From: Typha latifolia
Lineage: Eukaryota > Streptophyta > Magnoliopsida > Poales > Typhaceae
Direction: 5' to 3'
Length of the DNA: 64,000 bases
Assembly: GCA_019914945.1 (NCBI GenBank)
Contig: CM034103.1
Span: 4,340,001-4,404,000, forward strand
Under the pieces are notes generated by a model. It saw only the letters and a list, made by a program, of their open reading frames with translations, did not search any database and was not told the origin of the DNA. The position numbers and the translations under genes were made by a program. This document shows positions 12,386 through 25,902 of this stretch, one piece after another. Every line of letters begins with the position of its first letter. Position 1 is the stretch's first letter.

Positions 12386-12956
12386 ATTAAAGATCATATA
12401 TGCTTCAGACTATTATAATGATAAATTAGTCCTTTTTTTATTTCTCTCTACTGGGTAATCACTTTTTATGAAAAATTAACTAATAAAAAACTAGTCATCT
12501 CTTTGGAGGTTAGTTAAAGTCTGCACTCATTTGACACGTCCATACAAAGATTCTCGTTTAACACTTGATTTTTATCTATTTTTTTATTTCCACCCTGTAT
12601 TTTCAATAGCCATACATTTTATCAAATATTTACATAATACATATCTCTTTGGTAAAATATATATGATGTTTTTTAGTCAAACGTGATGTTCAATTTATAA
12701 ATATTAGAAAAAATAAACTAAAAAGAAACTCCTATATTTAAGATAAAACAGAGAGAAGTTTTCATTTTACATCTCCCAGTTTCATCCATTGCTATATTTA
12801 CTCGCTCTATTTTCCTATGGAGTATGGACGATTATGATTCTCTAATTTTTTATTTTCTTTTTGTCAACTTACATCTTGCATTAAACATTTCTAAGTTGTT
12901 TTCCCTTCTAAATTCAAGCTCATAAAAAAAATTGTACAGGTATCCTCTCTCATCTA
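12386..12956. other. AT-rich spacer
   Basis: AT-rich DNA with short homopolymer runs. No gene, domain fragment or repeat terminus is identified. Confidence 0.5.
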
Positions 12957-12972
12957 ACACCCAAATATGATA

Positions 12973-13724
12973 GATATCATTTTCTCTAGCGCGGACCCTA
13001 GCACTTTGCTAGGGTTACGTAGCCATATTCTTCCCCTCATGAGAGGGGCTTTCATGTCGGGCTTCCCTCTTCTACCCTACTTTAGCCGGGTGCTAGGGGT
13101 GAGGAGAAGCTCTTCTACCCTAAAGGGTTTCTTCTATCTCTTATTCTTTTCTCTGCCTCCCTAAAGGGTTTCTTCTTTCTCTCGTTCTTTTCAACGCCTC
13201 CTCATTAGCCTTTAGGTCGTCGGCACCTTGTGCGGCTAGGTGAGTAGGTGATAGAGCCGAGCTACTTAGGCCGAGCTACTTAGGCCAACTCTCTCCATCC
13301 CCAACTCTGTTAGTATCTTGCTTCAGCACCTATAACTTCGTTGAAATCTAGTTCTTTGGCCCATATGCCTTTCAAGTCGTTTCTCCAGCCTCTCATCCCA
13401 TCGCAGCCTCCCCCCTTCCAACCACGATGGTCGTGGATATGCCAGAGCACTAGGCAGCTTGGCCTCCCTTCGTCGCTATTGCCCTCCCCAGTAGGCTAAG
13501 AATGAGGCATGTTTTAAGGCCGATGCCCTCTCTCTGTCAATTTTTTTTGCATTAGTACTTGTTTGTTACAAGCTGATACCTTTGATTTAATGTTGGTCAA
13601 TTTGTTTTCAGCCAAAATGGGGCTTGTTACAGGATTTTATTCTACCTCCCCTTCTTGTATCATGTTGTAACCGTTATTTGAAGCTTAATAAATTATATGC
13701 CTACAAACATTATAAGAAAAACTG
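12973..13724 (+). mobile_element. Retroposed insertion, LINE-like, 752 bp
   Basis: A 16-bp direct repeat flanks the block: ACACCCAAATATGATA (12,957-12,972) and ACACCCAAATATAATA (13,725-13,740), 15 of 16 identical. Long target duplications of this kind are produced by target-primed reverse transcription. The insert is GC-richer than its surroundings. Near its 3' end it has TTGTATCATGTTGTAA and AATAAATTAT, like the tails of plant LINEs. No complete frame is present. It may be a 5'-truncated LINE or a retroposed transcript. Confidence 0.55.
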
Positions 13725-13740
13725 ACACCCAAATATAATA

Positions 13741-14980
13741 TTGTAAGGGTGTGTTTAATTAAGAATAAGTTATCCTAATTCTTTGCGATTATTAATCTCA
13801 TATTACAATTTTAGTATACTATTTGGTTTATACAAATTGTATATGAAATAAGTAAACAAAATTATATTATTAAAATTAATAATGATATTATATTTTAAAT
13901 TATTGTTGATTATCTCATACTTAAATTATATCCTTAAATATATATTTCTAACCCTTTGATTTAGTATAAAATAGCATGTGGTTAGAAAATTAACAAACAA
14001 AATAATTTTTAAATAATATGCGACAGCTAAAAATATTCCTTCGTTAGAATAGCACGAGATATTTTTCCATTGCAATTTGTAAAAAGGGGATGTCAAGAAA
14101 ACTTTTCAAAGAAAGCCCTAAATTTTCATCAATCTGTTAGGGGACCCACATTGCCATAAGTAACGAATGATATAAGAATTAAAGTGCATCAATCTGTCCC
14201 GTTCTAAATTTTGAGTTGAGTACGTCGGTTGGCTGATAAAATAGAGGAATATTTTTATCTAACACCTCTTTTTTATTTAATCTTCACATCCTGTATTTTT
14301 AATATTTATAATTACATCCCCACAATTACCAAGCATTTGCATAAATTACAATACTGTTAGGTCCGGATGTTATATGAAAATTAATCATATTTAATTAAAC
14401 TATTAGTAAAATATTATACGAAATTATAGGAATTATGTTTATAAAATCCTAAAAGATAAGATATTAATAAAAAAATAATAAATACATATGGTGTATTTTA
14501 ATTATTGTAATATTATTAGAAATAAGATTATATTCAAATTTTAGTTTAATTAGGATATATTGCTTCTCCTATTTAATCTAAAACTTTCCATTAAAATAAT
14601 TTAATTTCAAATTACGCGTTAAATTTGAACTATTCAAAACTCATGTATAAATTTCTTCTAATATATCCTTTAATTTATCAATAAATATAAATTCCTTTTA
14701 ATTAATAATTGGTTTGTATTGAATCACTACTCAACCCAGATCTTTTCTCAAAAAAAAAAAAGGGTGGTCATGTAAAAACTAAAACTATTTTGGTTTCTAG
14801 TGCAAATGACTCAAATGTAATAAATCTTGTATACAACAAGATCAAAAGAGCAGTGATTTAATAACCATAAATAAAGCAACTAAGCCTTGATATCTATTAA
14901 CAGGAGATAGTGATGGTTAATAAAAGCAGAGGAGCTATCCTTACCCAAAAAGTGATGGTATCCCAACTCCCACTTTAATT
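13741..14980. other. AT-rich spacer with a possible MITE end
   Basis: Very AT-rich. GGGTGTGTTTAATTAAG near 13,747 resembles the outer end of Tourist/hAT-type miniature elements, but no partner end is found. No gene is recognised. Confidence 0.4.
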
Positions 14981-15029
14981 AGGTGGACCTAGGGTTTATG
15001 GATATCACGTGCAGCCAACTCACTCATTC

Positions 15030-15068
15030 CCTTCTCCTCCTCCTCCTCCTCCTCCTCCTCCTCCTCCT
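15030..15068 (+). repeat. (CTC)n microsatellite upstream of the IQD gene
   Basis: About a dozen tandem CTC triplets, then mixed CT repeats. It lies about 800 bp before the IQD start codon, in promoter or far-5' sequence. A (TA)n run follows near 15,582-15,601. Open frames across this region are composition effects. Confidence 0.85.
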
Positions 15069-15859
15069 CTCTCTCGAGATTCTCCTCTCGTCTCTCTCTC
15101 AGCTCAATTTAATCATATCTTTCTGGATCTTTAACCCTATCTCTGAGCCTTTTCTTTTGAGGTATTTGTGCTTTTCCACGACACAGCTAGCTGCCACAAA
15201 AGTTGGATCCTTTCCTCGCTCTCTCCCTCTTCTTTTTGCTGTTTCGTATGACACAAACTTTCCTGCACCTCTCCTCCGCACTGCAGCACTGCCTCTCTTA
15301 ATAAAATATATGTCCAAACCCCCAAAAGATCGAACTCAACCGCCAAAACCTTAATGGTATGATGGATCTATCCATTAAGATGGTTATGGATTGTGTATAC
15401 TTTGTCAAACAAAAAGAGAATTTTTTTTGCTTATCGAACTAAGCAGAATAGCTTATCGAGCATTAAATGTCAAATCCGGACTAATAAAGTTAAAACGAAT
15501 TCGGATTCAATTTGCTACCTAACTAAATCCGATCAGGTTACACTATTGCTAGCTGCTTACTTTACATACATACATACATGTATATATATATATATATATA
15601 TTAGCGTGTATTTAGGGGGGCCCAATTGTCAGGCAGCCATTCAGCACACTGACAGTACTCGGTGCTGCCAACGCCTAAACAACTGTCGCCTCTGAGCTAG
15701 CTCATCTCTCTCGAGTGTAATAAAATCTAGAGCGACGGAGAAATATAGCTAGCTACTAAAGACTCTTTGGTTTGCCTTTTTTTTGTTTTTGTTTCTTTTT
15801 GTTTTTCTTTTGCTGCGGTGGGATCGTTGGTTAACGGTGTAAATGCCAGAGAAGAAGTC

Positions 15860-17706
15860 ATGGGGAAGAAGGGTGGGAGCTCGTGGTTGACGGCGGTCAA
15901 GAGGGCCTTTAGATCTCCTTCCAAAGACTCAAAGGCCTCGAGGCAGCGAGAGGAGCCCGACCAAGAAGAAGAAGATAAGGTATCGACTATATTTTGAACT
16001 CCATCCTCGATCTTTGCCTCTTCGTCTATTACCTCTGTTTCAAAGGTTTCTTCTTTTGGTAGCACAAGAGGGAGAAAAGGAGATGGTTATTTAGGAAGTG
16101 TTCGGCCCATGAGAGGGCCGCACCGCCTCCTGCGGCACCGCCGGAGGCCGCTGCAGCGGTGACGGCGGAGCAGCGGCACGCCATAGCACTGGCTGTGGCG
16201 ACGGCGGCGACTGCGGAGGCGGCGGTGGCGACGGCGCAGGCTGCGGCAGAGGTGGTGCGGCTGACGAGGCCGTCTTCTACCTTCGTCAAGGAGCACTACG
16301 CGGCCATTGTCATCCAAACTGCCTTCCGCGGCTACTTGGTACGTCAAAAAGATTTGGTTTTGGGGTTTCGTCTTCTCCAGCTTCATTGTCGTATATACAT
16401 GTATAAAGTCTGAAGTGAATCCTTTCTTGTTCAAGGCGAGGAGAGCACTGAGAGCTCTCAAAGGGCTAGTAAAGCTCCAAGCTTTGGTGCGGGGGCACAA
16501 CGTAAGGAGGCAGGCCAATATGGCCCTTCGATGCATGCAAGCTCTCGTTCGCGTCCAAGCTCGAGTCCGAGACCAGAGGATTCGAGTCTCGCAAGAGGCA
16601 GCTGGGTGCAGTAGCAGTAAGTCGTCTTTGAGTTGCGAAACCTCGTTCTGGGACTCCAAATATCTTCAAGAACTCTCGGAGAGGAGATCCGTGGTAACAA
16701 ATCATTCATTCGATCTCAAAGTTGGGATTCCTTTGTTCCTTTCTTTAGCTAAAGATTTCAAAGTTGGGTTTTCTTTTTCTCCTCTTAAAGGAGCGGTCGA
16801 GAGATGGGAGTAACTTCGCCGACGACTGGGACGAGAGGCCACGCACCATAGAGGAGATCCAAGCAATGCTACAGAGTAGACAAGAAGCAGCTCTGAAACG
16901 AGAAAGGGCTCTCTCCTATGCTTTCTCCCAGCAGGTTCGAGTTTATTGGTTTCTATTAATTTTTAACCTCTCCTTGCTCTGTTTTAGCTCTGTTTCTGAT
17001 GCCCATTTCGCCATTTCCGACCTCATTTTTAAAGATCTGGAAGAACCCATCTCCCTCACTGGAAGAAGAAGAAGCCGATAACGAGGAGCTATCCGCTGGA
17101 GAAGGAGGGAATCCGAGGTGGATGGACCGTTGGATCGCATCAAGATCGAGTTTTGACACCAGAACCAGCTCCAGGAGACGCATCTCCACCGACCACCGAG
17201 ACCCCATCAAGACTTTAGAGATCGATACCTCCCGGCCCTTCTCCTACTCCACGCCGACTAACCCACGAAGGCAATCCAACTCCAATCTGCACCACCACTC
17301 CCCTGTCACGCCTTCGCCTTCAAAGGCAAGATCTTTACAAGTGCGCTCCGCGAGCCCTCGCTGCCCAAATCTCTACCAACACCAAGGGACGACGGCGTTG
17401 CCGAACTACATGGCGGCGACGGAGTCGGCGAAGGCGCGCCTCCGGTCGCAGAGCGCGCCACGTCAACGGCCGCCCACGCCGGACAGGGAGAAGGAGAGGA
17501 GCGTCTCCGCCAAGAAGCGCCTGTCGTTTCCAGTGGTGCCGGACCTGTACTCGTCATCGAGCTTGAGGAGTCCGAGCTTTAAGAGCGCAGCGGGGCGGTT
17601 CGCGTCGGAGCATCGGTCGAACGTATCTTTGTCATCGTGTAACGGGAGCCTCGGCGGCGAGGTGTCGCCGTCGTCGACGACGGACCTCCGAAGGTGGCTC
17701 AGGTAG
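15860..17706 (+). CDS. IQ67-domain (IQD) calmodulin-binding protein
   Basis: Five exons: 15,860-15,979; 16,063-16,338; 16,436-16,693; 16,791-16,934; 17,035-17,706, giving 489 residues. IQD proteins bind calmodulin and often act as scaffolds at microtubules, membrane or nucleus. The N-terminus [10 protein letters not shown] is the family's usual start. An alanine-rich stretch leads to the IQ67 core (about residues 117-183), with [17 protein letters not shown] and RVQARVR. The intron between GYL and ARRA falls inside the first IQ motif, where this family normally has a conserved intron. Near the C-terminus [20 protein letters not shown] (about 390-410) and KKRLSFP mark DUF4005. All introns are GT-AG. 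The ATG at 15,767 is rejected because the family start is at 15,860. The exons are GC-rich relative to the surroundings. Confidence 0.95.
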
Positions 17707-19155
17707 CGGGAGAACGGCTACTAGGTGTTCGTTCTTGGTAGTGTTCGTTGTTTTAGGGTTGGAAAACAAATTTAGGTGAATTGTAAGCGTGGCTTTGGGA
17801 CTTTGTCGTAGGGGACATGGATGGGTCGCTTGTTTTTGGACCCGAATCTGACTTCTTACTTAGGGTTTGGAATTGCTTTTGTAGTCTGAAGTGAGTCTAA
17901 TGTTATAATAATAATTACCTTGTGAGACTGTTCAATTTGTTCTGCCGAGGCTTTTTTAATCTTGACTATATTTTATCTCCAATTGACAATAATTGGTCTA
18001 CTTTTTTTTTTCTCAACTACATCAAATTTTTTTTAACATTTTAATTAAACCTCAGAGTTACAAGATAAGTCTAAAGGTGGATCACATCATTTTTTTTACA
18101 AAGGTGATATAAGTCCCTCTATACTTTTCTCTAATTTAAAACTAATATCGCTTTCCCTCCGTTTCAATCACTTTCTCTGTCTTCCATTCTTTCTGTCCTT
18201 CCTTCCATGTTTCCCTCGTGGTCTTCCTTGCACCAAGCACATCCTTTGTGCATATCTTATTCTATAGCTGTGTTTGGTTTGAGGCTAAATCCTAAACTTA
18301 ACAAGATTTAATTTTTAGTCTTTGATTTAGCTACTTTGAATTATACTAATAAAATATAATATTTTGTTGTGAATTAGCCTAAGTGTAATTATTGTTTTTT
18401 ATGTGATGTAGAAAAGTGAAAATGTATTAATTTTGGAGGAACATGAATGATATATAAATTAATAGATAAAAATATCTTTTGACTTTGATGATAAAATTTT
18501 AAAGTATAATTGTTTTATCAATAAAAATATTTTACATTTTTATTTTGCAGGCTTGTAAATTGTGTTTGCGAGCTTATGCATGTAAGCTTGCAAACAGGTT
18601 CTATATATGCATGTGAGTCTGCAATTGGGCTTACAAGCATGCATTTATCTAAACAGATTATTATTTTTTTTATTTTTTATTTTTTTTCTAAAATAACATA
18701 ATATTAATATTGTTTTTTAAGTAATAACATAATATTACCTTTCTTTATTTTTCTTTTGTTTCAATAATATTTTTCATATTGCAAATTTTAGTAAATGAAG
18801 GAAAGTCATTTATTGTGAGCTTAAAGCCACTTCTAACAGCTCTATAATTTATTGTAGAATTAATAAGTTTTAAATTTTTCTAGAGGAAAATATATTTATT
18901 CGGAGGGATATTAGAGCTAGATGAGAGAAGATTTGTTTTTCTAGAAGAGGGGAGAGAAGGGAGAGTGAGAGAGAGAAGAGAGAACATTGATAAGATATAA
19001 AATTGATAGATTTAATAATATTAAATGTAAAAATTAAAATCTATTTGAATTCATATTGGATATTTTATTTTATTTTTATTTATTAGATGATGAACTTGAT
19101 TAGGGATTAAAAAAAATATAGAAAGATGTTTGGTTACTAAACTTGGCTACGGTTC
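17707..19155. other. IQD 3' flank and AT-rich spacer
   Basis: The first 200 bp hold the likely IQD 3' UTR. Beyond about 18,000 the DNA is AT-rich. TGTGTTTGGTTTGAGGC near 18,268 and ATGTTTGGTTACTAAAC near 19,126 look like MITE termini but are in direct, not inverted, orientation, so no element is called. No gene is seen. Confidence 0.4.
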
Positions 19156-19159
19156 CCTA

Positions 19160-22100
19160 ATATAACATCATGTGAAAAACAAATCCGGGGTCTGCACATG
19201 GCTGGCACATGTGCTAAACTCTATGGCGCGCATGTGCGCCCTTTTCCCTTTTTCTCCCCTTCTCTTGTTTTCTCTCTTTTCTCTATTTTCTCTCCCGCAG
19301 TTGTTGCCATACCCCCTTCTTCCTCTCACTATACCCGATAGTCGCTAGAGGATGTCGACCCTATGGATCGACTTGTCGAAATGTTCTCTTAAACTAGGTA
19401 TGCTTAATTTTAGTTCAATTAGACATTTATTATTTGTCTTCCACTCTTGTCTTCCTCTTCTCAGTCTCGCCAGATATCCAATTAGCTAGTGGCCTAGTGC
19501 CTTCCCCCGCCTGTCCCAAATATTTCCCCTTGCCATTGTCTTATCGGTGGTGCCTTTTGTGGGCTGTGTCATCCCTTTGGTGGAGACTATACATGGTACC
19601 TCCCATCGTCGACTTTCGAGTCATTTTCTAGCCAGTTCCTCCCATCGTGATTCATTTCCTTCGTCGTTGAGCTCTTCTCATCGATATGGTTCCTTGGTTC
19701 GTCTCAGCTGGGTCGCACTTTGGGTATCGTTCCTACTATGGGTGCTGATAAGCATATCAACCTAAGATGTCGACGGGGGTGTATGTTGGCAACTACGTCT
19801 TTCCTCTCTTGGTGGGTTTGCTGTTGAGAGAAAGGAAGGAGGTGAGATTGGCTCGCTGGGTGCAACCTAGCCTAGTTCGGGCTTGGTTCGGTGCGACCCA
19901 ACCCATGTTGGTTGTGGTTTGGGTTGTAGCTTAGCTTAGGTGGCTTTCTTGGCTTAGTTAGTTTGGGCATTGGGCTCAACTTTGATAGGTTTTTATTATG
20001 GTCTCTGGGTTAGTTACATCCCAGCTCATTACTTTAGGTTATAAGCTGACCCAGATTAATTACTCTTTACGCATCAAACCTTAGTAGAGCTACGTCAACT
20101 CTACCTGATTAATAAATATAACAAATTTTTAGATGGACCTCCCCAAGCCTATAGTGAATGTCAATAGGATTATTTAATTAATTTGTGATAAAAATGTTAT
20201 GTTTATATTTTAGTCGTTGCATTATCAAGATGGACTCTATACCATGCGAGGATAATTTCGTGTGCAATTGGAACTAGTTATCTAGGAAGCGATGTTAGGC
20301 AAGTGAAACTTATATAGTATGGGAGTAGTGTAAAAAATAAAATATCTTACTTCATGGCATCATTGTATTCATATCATGCATGTGCAGATATTCATTTACT
20401 ATTATTAATGAAAGTAGCCAATGTTAACTTACTTGCTATTCAACATAATTACATGTCTCATGATTACTATGTATATCTATGAGTATAATTATGTATGATT
20501 GCACATAATACCTGACAATAATATGTGTTCAATTATATTTATTTGTGTTGTATAATATTATGCAACCAGCACACGTGCATTAATGTGAAGGGAGTGGCTT
20601 CTACGTCTAGACAATACCTGATACCTCCTCAACTAGGGTACGATGTAAGAAATATATTATTATTATTATTATTATATAGTAGGGCTTACGCTTAAGGTCT
20701 AAGTTTGTTGATCTCAGATAATTAAATAGTCATTTCGCCAAGCAATGGGCGATAATCAATGCGAATCAAACCCTTTAAGGTATTTAAGTTAGAGAGAGAA
20801 TAGTAAGATGATGTAGACTTAGCGATACATGATGACATAGGGTGAGGACGTCCTTGAGTGACGGTTCTGCGGTGATATAGAGAAATGACTTAAAGAGTAG
20901 TATCGATGTGCAATACTGACTCATATGATTGGCTTAAGGCTGAGGTCCTTAGTCTGCGGTGGCGAACAATAGACTAAGTTATTCACTGGTAATAGAGAAG
21001 CGATTCTACCACTAGGTTCTACCCTCTCTTAGGGGTGTTTATGCTATCTAGTATGAGTGTTATTATGGTCTATGGGCGTGGCTCTGCATGAGCCTAAGTC
21101 AAAGATTTGATAGTCTGAAATGATACATATATTATTGTATAGTGTTGACATGGCTTATGGGCGGAGGACGTGATAGTCTGAATTGGTGCATGTCATGATA
21201 TAGATTAAGTTATTCACTAGTAATAGAGAAGCAATTCTACCACTAGATTCTACCCTCTCTTAGGGGTGTTTATGTGATCTGGTATGAGTGTTATTGTGGT
21301 CTATGGGCGTGGCTTTGCATGAGCCCAAGTCAAAATTTTGATAGTCTAAAATGATACATATATTATTGTATAGTGTTGACATGGCTTATGGGCGGAGGAC
21401 GTGATAGTTTGAATTGGTGCATGTCATGTTATAGATTGCCAATACATATGCCCATTAGATGAATATGATGAGTTTGTGATACTGGTGAATTGATCATTGG
21501 GGCATATTCATATTTATCATATTATTATATTTTTATTTACACTACTTTTCGACTATAGAAGTGGATAAGTGGATATTTGTTAAGCTTTATGCTCACCACC
21601 TTATAGTGAAAATATTTTTAGATTTCTAAATGAGCCTAAGTTTGTAGAGAAGTTGGCGAAGATTTGTTTTGTAATTTATTTATTTATTTTTTATAAATTA
21701 AGTAAGATGGCTTATAGCTCCTATGTGAATATTTTTATCTATTTATAGATATGTATTATGAGGCTTGCTGTGGCTTATGGTGTTGTAGATTTCTTTATGT
21801 CTGTATTATTTATAATAATATTAGGTTTTTTCTCTTGTTTATTGTATAGAAATATGACTAAAAGGTCACACAGAAATCATGTGAGTTTCACCCACATAGG
21901 CCACACATGTATTTAGAGGTAGGTGTCAAGGCATCATTGAGCGGTGGCTCAAATTTTTTAGACAAATGGTGCAATGATTTTAAGCAAAGGGCTCAGGTAG
22001 GTTTCATCGATGTGTCATATTGACTCCTATGATGGTGCTGGGCTAATGACTAAGGTTCTTAGTCTACTATGGCTGACAATTAGTCATTTTGTTTGTTAAG

Positions 22101-22600
22101 TAATGGGCATAGTGATACTACCACTAGATATCTTCTCTCCTTGATGGGTGTTGCTTGGTATGAGCGTTTGATGTTGCTTATGGGTGTAGCTCTATGTAAG
22201 CTTGACATAGAAAATTTAATGATTTCAAATGATGCATATCATGTTTACTATTATTAATGTATGTCGGCTATAATTATGAATATGATGAGCATATTTTATT
22301 AATGCATTATTGTGATCATGGTTGGCATTTATATATTATATTGCATTATTATTTACACTACTTTTAAATTTTAGAGATGTATAAGGGTTTTTATATACTT
22401 TACATTTTGGTGGAAATATTTTTATATTAGTAAATAATCTTGAGTTAGTAGAGGAGCTGTCATGGATTTTATAATTTTCTTCTTATAAAGTACATTATCT
22501 TGTATATTATGTAGAAACATTGACCAATAGGTCACGCAAAAACTACATGAGTTCTACCCATATAAGGAGCACGTGTATTTGGAGGCGAGTATTTTAAAGA
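19160..22600 (+). repeat. Decayed LTR-type repeat block with tandem duplications (copy A)
   Basis: The start (GCACATGGCTGGCACATGTGC, GCGCGCATGTGCGCC) resembles 45,035-45,080. Bases 20,815-20,920 match the reverse complement of about 43,985-44,110, sharing GGGTGAG-ACGTCCTTGAG-type wording and TATCGATGTGCAATAC. So this is one copy of a family present again, inverted, at 43.3-45.0 kb. Copy A has internal tandem duplication at two scales: a 231-bp unit (20,972-21,433) and a longer, more diverged unit of about 660 bp (for example GGTCACACAGAAATCAT near 21,866 against GGTCACGCAAAAACTAC near 22,530). No polyprotein domain is seen. Confidence 0.55.
20972..21433 (+). repeat. Tandem duplication, 231-bp period, two copies
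   Basis: Unit 1 (20,972-21,202) and unit 2 (21,203-21,433) are over 90% identical by eye. Both contain GTTATTCACT, CTACCCTCTCTTAGGGGTG, TATGGGCGTGGCT and GCTTATGGGCGGAGGACGTG. A third, more diverged version is recognisable around 22,040-22,260. Confidence 0.85.
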
Positions 22601-24230
22601 TAGTCTAAAAATAAATATAAATAGATGATGAACATTATAATGCATGCTCATAAGTACCAAAATAATAAAATAAAATAGAATTAATATGACTATTAATAAA
22701 TTTGTAACGCCCCCGCCCGGCATGGGCACGTGCACGCCCACGTGCCCACACGTCACGCGCGGCGCACACGACAGGTCGGGCGGGGCCGTTACGCACAGAT
22801 ACAGTCATGTGCACATATAATCATATCATCATCAAATAATAGCTACTAACATATCTATGCTCACATAATCCAACACCAAATAAATTATATTATCAACCAA
22901 ATAAACTTATTAACATATGAATATTAAAGTCCACAATAATATACCCAAGACCACTACCTAATCTGTGAGGACCCACACAGGTCATGACAAACCATCAAGA
23001 TACAACTAAACAACTGATACACGAGTACACTATAATCTAACAAGTACTATACAAATTATCGTCTGATATAATAAAGTACAAATATAACAAATAACGATAC
23101 AACTTAATTTCTATACAAACTATCATCTATACCGTCTCGCACTTATAGCGCACCTTATCAATCTAAAATATCTTCTCGGGATATCTCAAGTCGCTATCAC
23201 ATACCAGATATCTGAGAGGGTTAGAAAAGAAAAATAAAGAGTGTCATGAGCAAAAGACTCGGTGAATAGATCTTACCGCGAATCAGTGATGCCAAATAGA
23301 GAGTAACTCATGTATTGGATAATATGAATCAGAAAGAGCATCATGTCATGAATGAGTATATGAATATATTCTCAATAATATATAAATGAAAAGTAGATAA
23401 CATGTCATAATTGATAAAAATATATAATCATCGACAATTAATAAATAAATTTTTATGTCATACTATTATCATAACTCTCTCTCAAATATGACACATGATG
23501 TATGTCAACCATGACCATACTATGATATCAAATGCAACTATATATGATATATATTGACCACTCAAAAATTAGGTAATCAGATGAAAATAAAATCATATGT
23601 ATTTCTCAACATCTCAATTATCAATGTCAGCTCTATATGTCATCATCATACTAGACTACTGTGTACAGTCAACATCCGGTACCTAGTCTCAACATCATGT
23701 CCGAAGGCTTAGAGCATACTCCGCCACCCGCAAGAGTATCTCAAATATAACCATACCCCGCCACCCGCTAGGGTATCAACATCCATCCAGACCGGGCACC
23801 ATCCTAGCTGATAAAAACCTCATGAGGATAACTCGCCACATATGCCTTAGCGACGACATGTGTCCAAATATCTGCAACGCACACAGACTAACGACCTCGA
23901 ACATAAGGCCAACAGGATCACGACTATGTCGAGTGATTAATCATCTCCAGACACGCTCTAACCCTCGCCCCCACTTGGGTATCCTCACGCTTTCTATCAG
24001 CTATCCAATCAATCACATTTCATACTTTTCTTCTAAATGCCAGATCATATGCATATATTCAGTACGATAACAACTCAATGTATAACAGGAATTTAGATGG
24101 AACAGGAATCAAGAAAAAATAATGTAATGCAGACTCTAACCATGTATCTAACATATGCATACTCCTGCTAGTCTATCACATACATACTCATACTAAAGAT
24201 CATCTCAGTATAAAATCATAATAGTATAAT

Positions 24231-25847
24231 TATAATGCCCCCGCCCGGCACGGGCACATGCACGCCTACGCGCCCACACGGCACGCGCGGCGCACGCGAC
24301 AGGACGAGTGGGGCCCATCACGCACAGATACTCCTGTGCACATATAATCATAACATCATCAAATAAAATATGCTAACCTATCCATGATTATATAATCCAT
24401 CACGAAATAAATCATACTAATAACCAAATAAACCTGTTAACATAAGAATATCCAAGTCCACAATAATATACACTAGACCACCACATAATCTAGCAGGACC
24501 CACACAGGCCACAACAAACCATCAAGATACAACTAAAACAACTAATACAAGAGTACACTATGATTCGACCTGTATTATATAAATAATCGTCTAATACAGA
24601 AGAGTACAAATATCAAATATTAGTACAACTCAATTTCTATATAAACTATCATCTATAGCTCACATCATCATCGCTCTAAAATATCTTCTTAAGATATCTC
24701 AAGTCGCTATCACGTACCACATATCTGAGGAGTTAGAAAAGAAATAAGAGAGTCATGAGCAAAAGGCTCGGTGAATAGACCTTATCCCGAATTAGTGATG
24801 CCAAACAGAGAGTAAATCATATACTGGATAATATGAATAACATCATATCATGAATGAGTATTATATCATATTATAATACATCATGTCATGAATAACATAT
24901 GATGATTTATTAGGCTTAAAATTCCTTTTTTTATTTTTATTAAATAATTTAATCTATATCATATATTTAATTATAATAATATTAGTATGTTATTATTCTA
25001 ATTGTAGATTTATTTATAAAACCATAGTTTGCTAATTATATATTAAGTATATAATAGTCAATCTCTTTTGATAAAAAAAATGTAAAAGTGCTCCATGTAC
25101 AATAATATAATTTAAGATACAAGCACCTATATTATATAATATTATATAATTATACTGTAATTACTTTGTCACTACTACCCTTACTAAACAAATTAAGAGT
25201 TGCATATAAAATAATCTTTACTTAATCATGTAATATAAACATTAAGTAAGCCTACTATTATATTACATGCATAATAATGTATAATAAGTTGTACATATAT
25301 ATATACATACCTAATTATAAAGACATGTATTAATCTAATAAAATATATGAAGGTAAAAATATATTTATGTACAAATATTTATAATTATAATTAACTGAAA
25401 TTACACTAATTACACTTACCATGTTACTAGATATATCTATTCTTGACAAATTAAATTAAAGATCTAATTTAGATTAACTAAATAACATAAGTACTTTACT
25501 CGTGTTTTAATACCAGAGAAGGTAAAACGAACCAAGGAAAAAGAAGTAGAGGAAAGGAAGAAGAAGAAGAAGAAGAAGAAGAAGAAGGAGAAGGGAAGGG
25601 AGGGAGGCTCACCTCGGCCATAGCGGGGGCGGCGGCAACAACGGCAGGCCGGCATCGATAAGCGAAGGAGAGAGAGAGAGAGAGAGAGCTATAGAGAGAG
25701 ACGGTGAGGGTGGTGTTGCGGCAGCGACGGCGGCGGTAGGCCGGCATTAGTAAGAGAATATGTGTGTGAGAGAGAGAGAGAGAGCTATAGAGAGAGACGG
25801 TGAGGGTGGTGTTGCGGCGGCGGTAGGCCGGCGTCGGAAAGAGAATA

Positions 25848-25902
<55 letters not shown>

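Noticed and set aside
14983..15354. 123-codon frame with a poly-Leu stretch
   Set aside because: The Leu run is the (CTC)n microsatellite; no domain, and it lies in IQD upstream sequence.
16087..16659. 190-codon minus-strand frame across the IQD gene
   Set aside because: It is antisense to well-supported IQD exons 2 and 3 and spans their intron; Arg/Ala/Cys-rich composition mirrors the GC-rich sense codons.
18265..19145. Element bounded by TGTTTGGTT motifs
   Set aside because: The two motifs are in direct, not inverted, orientation and no target duplication is evident.
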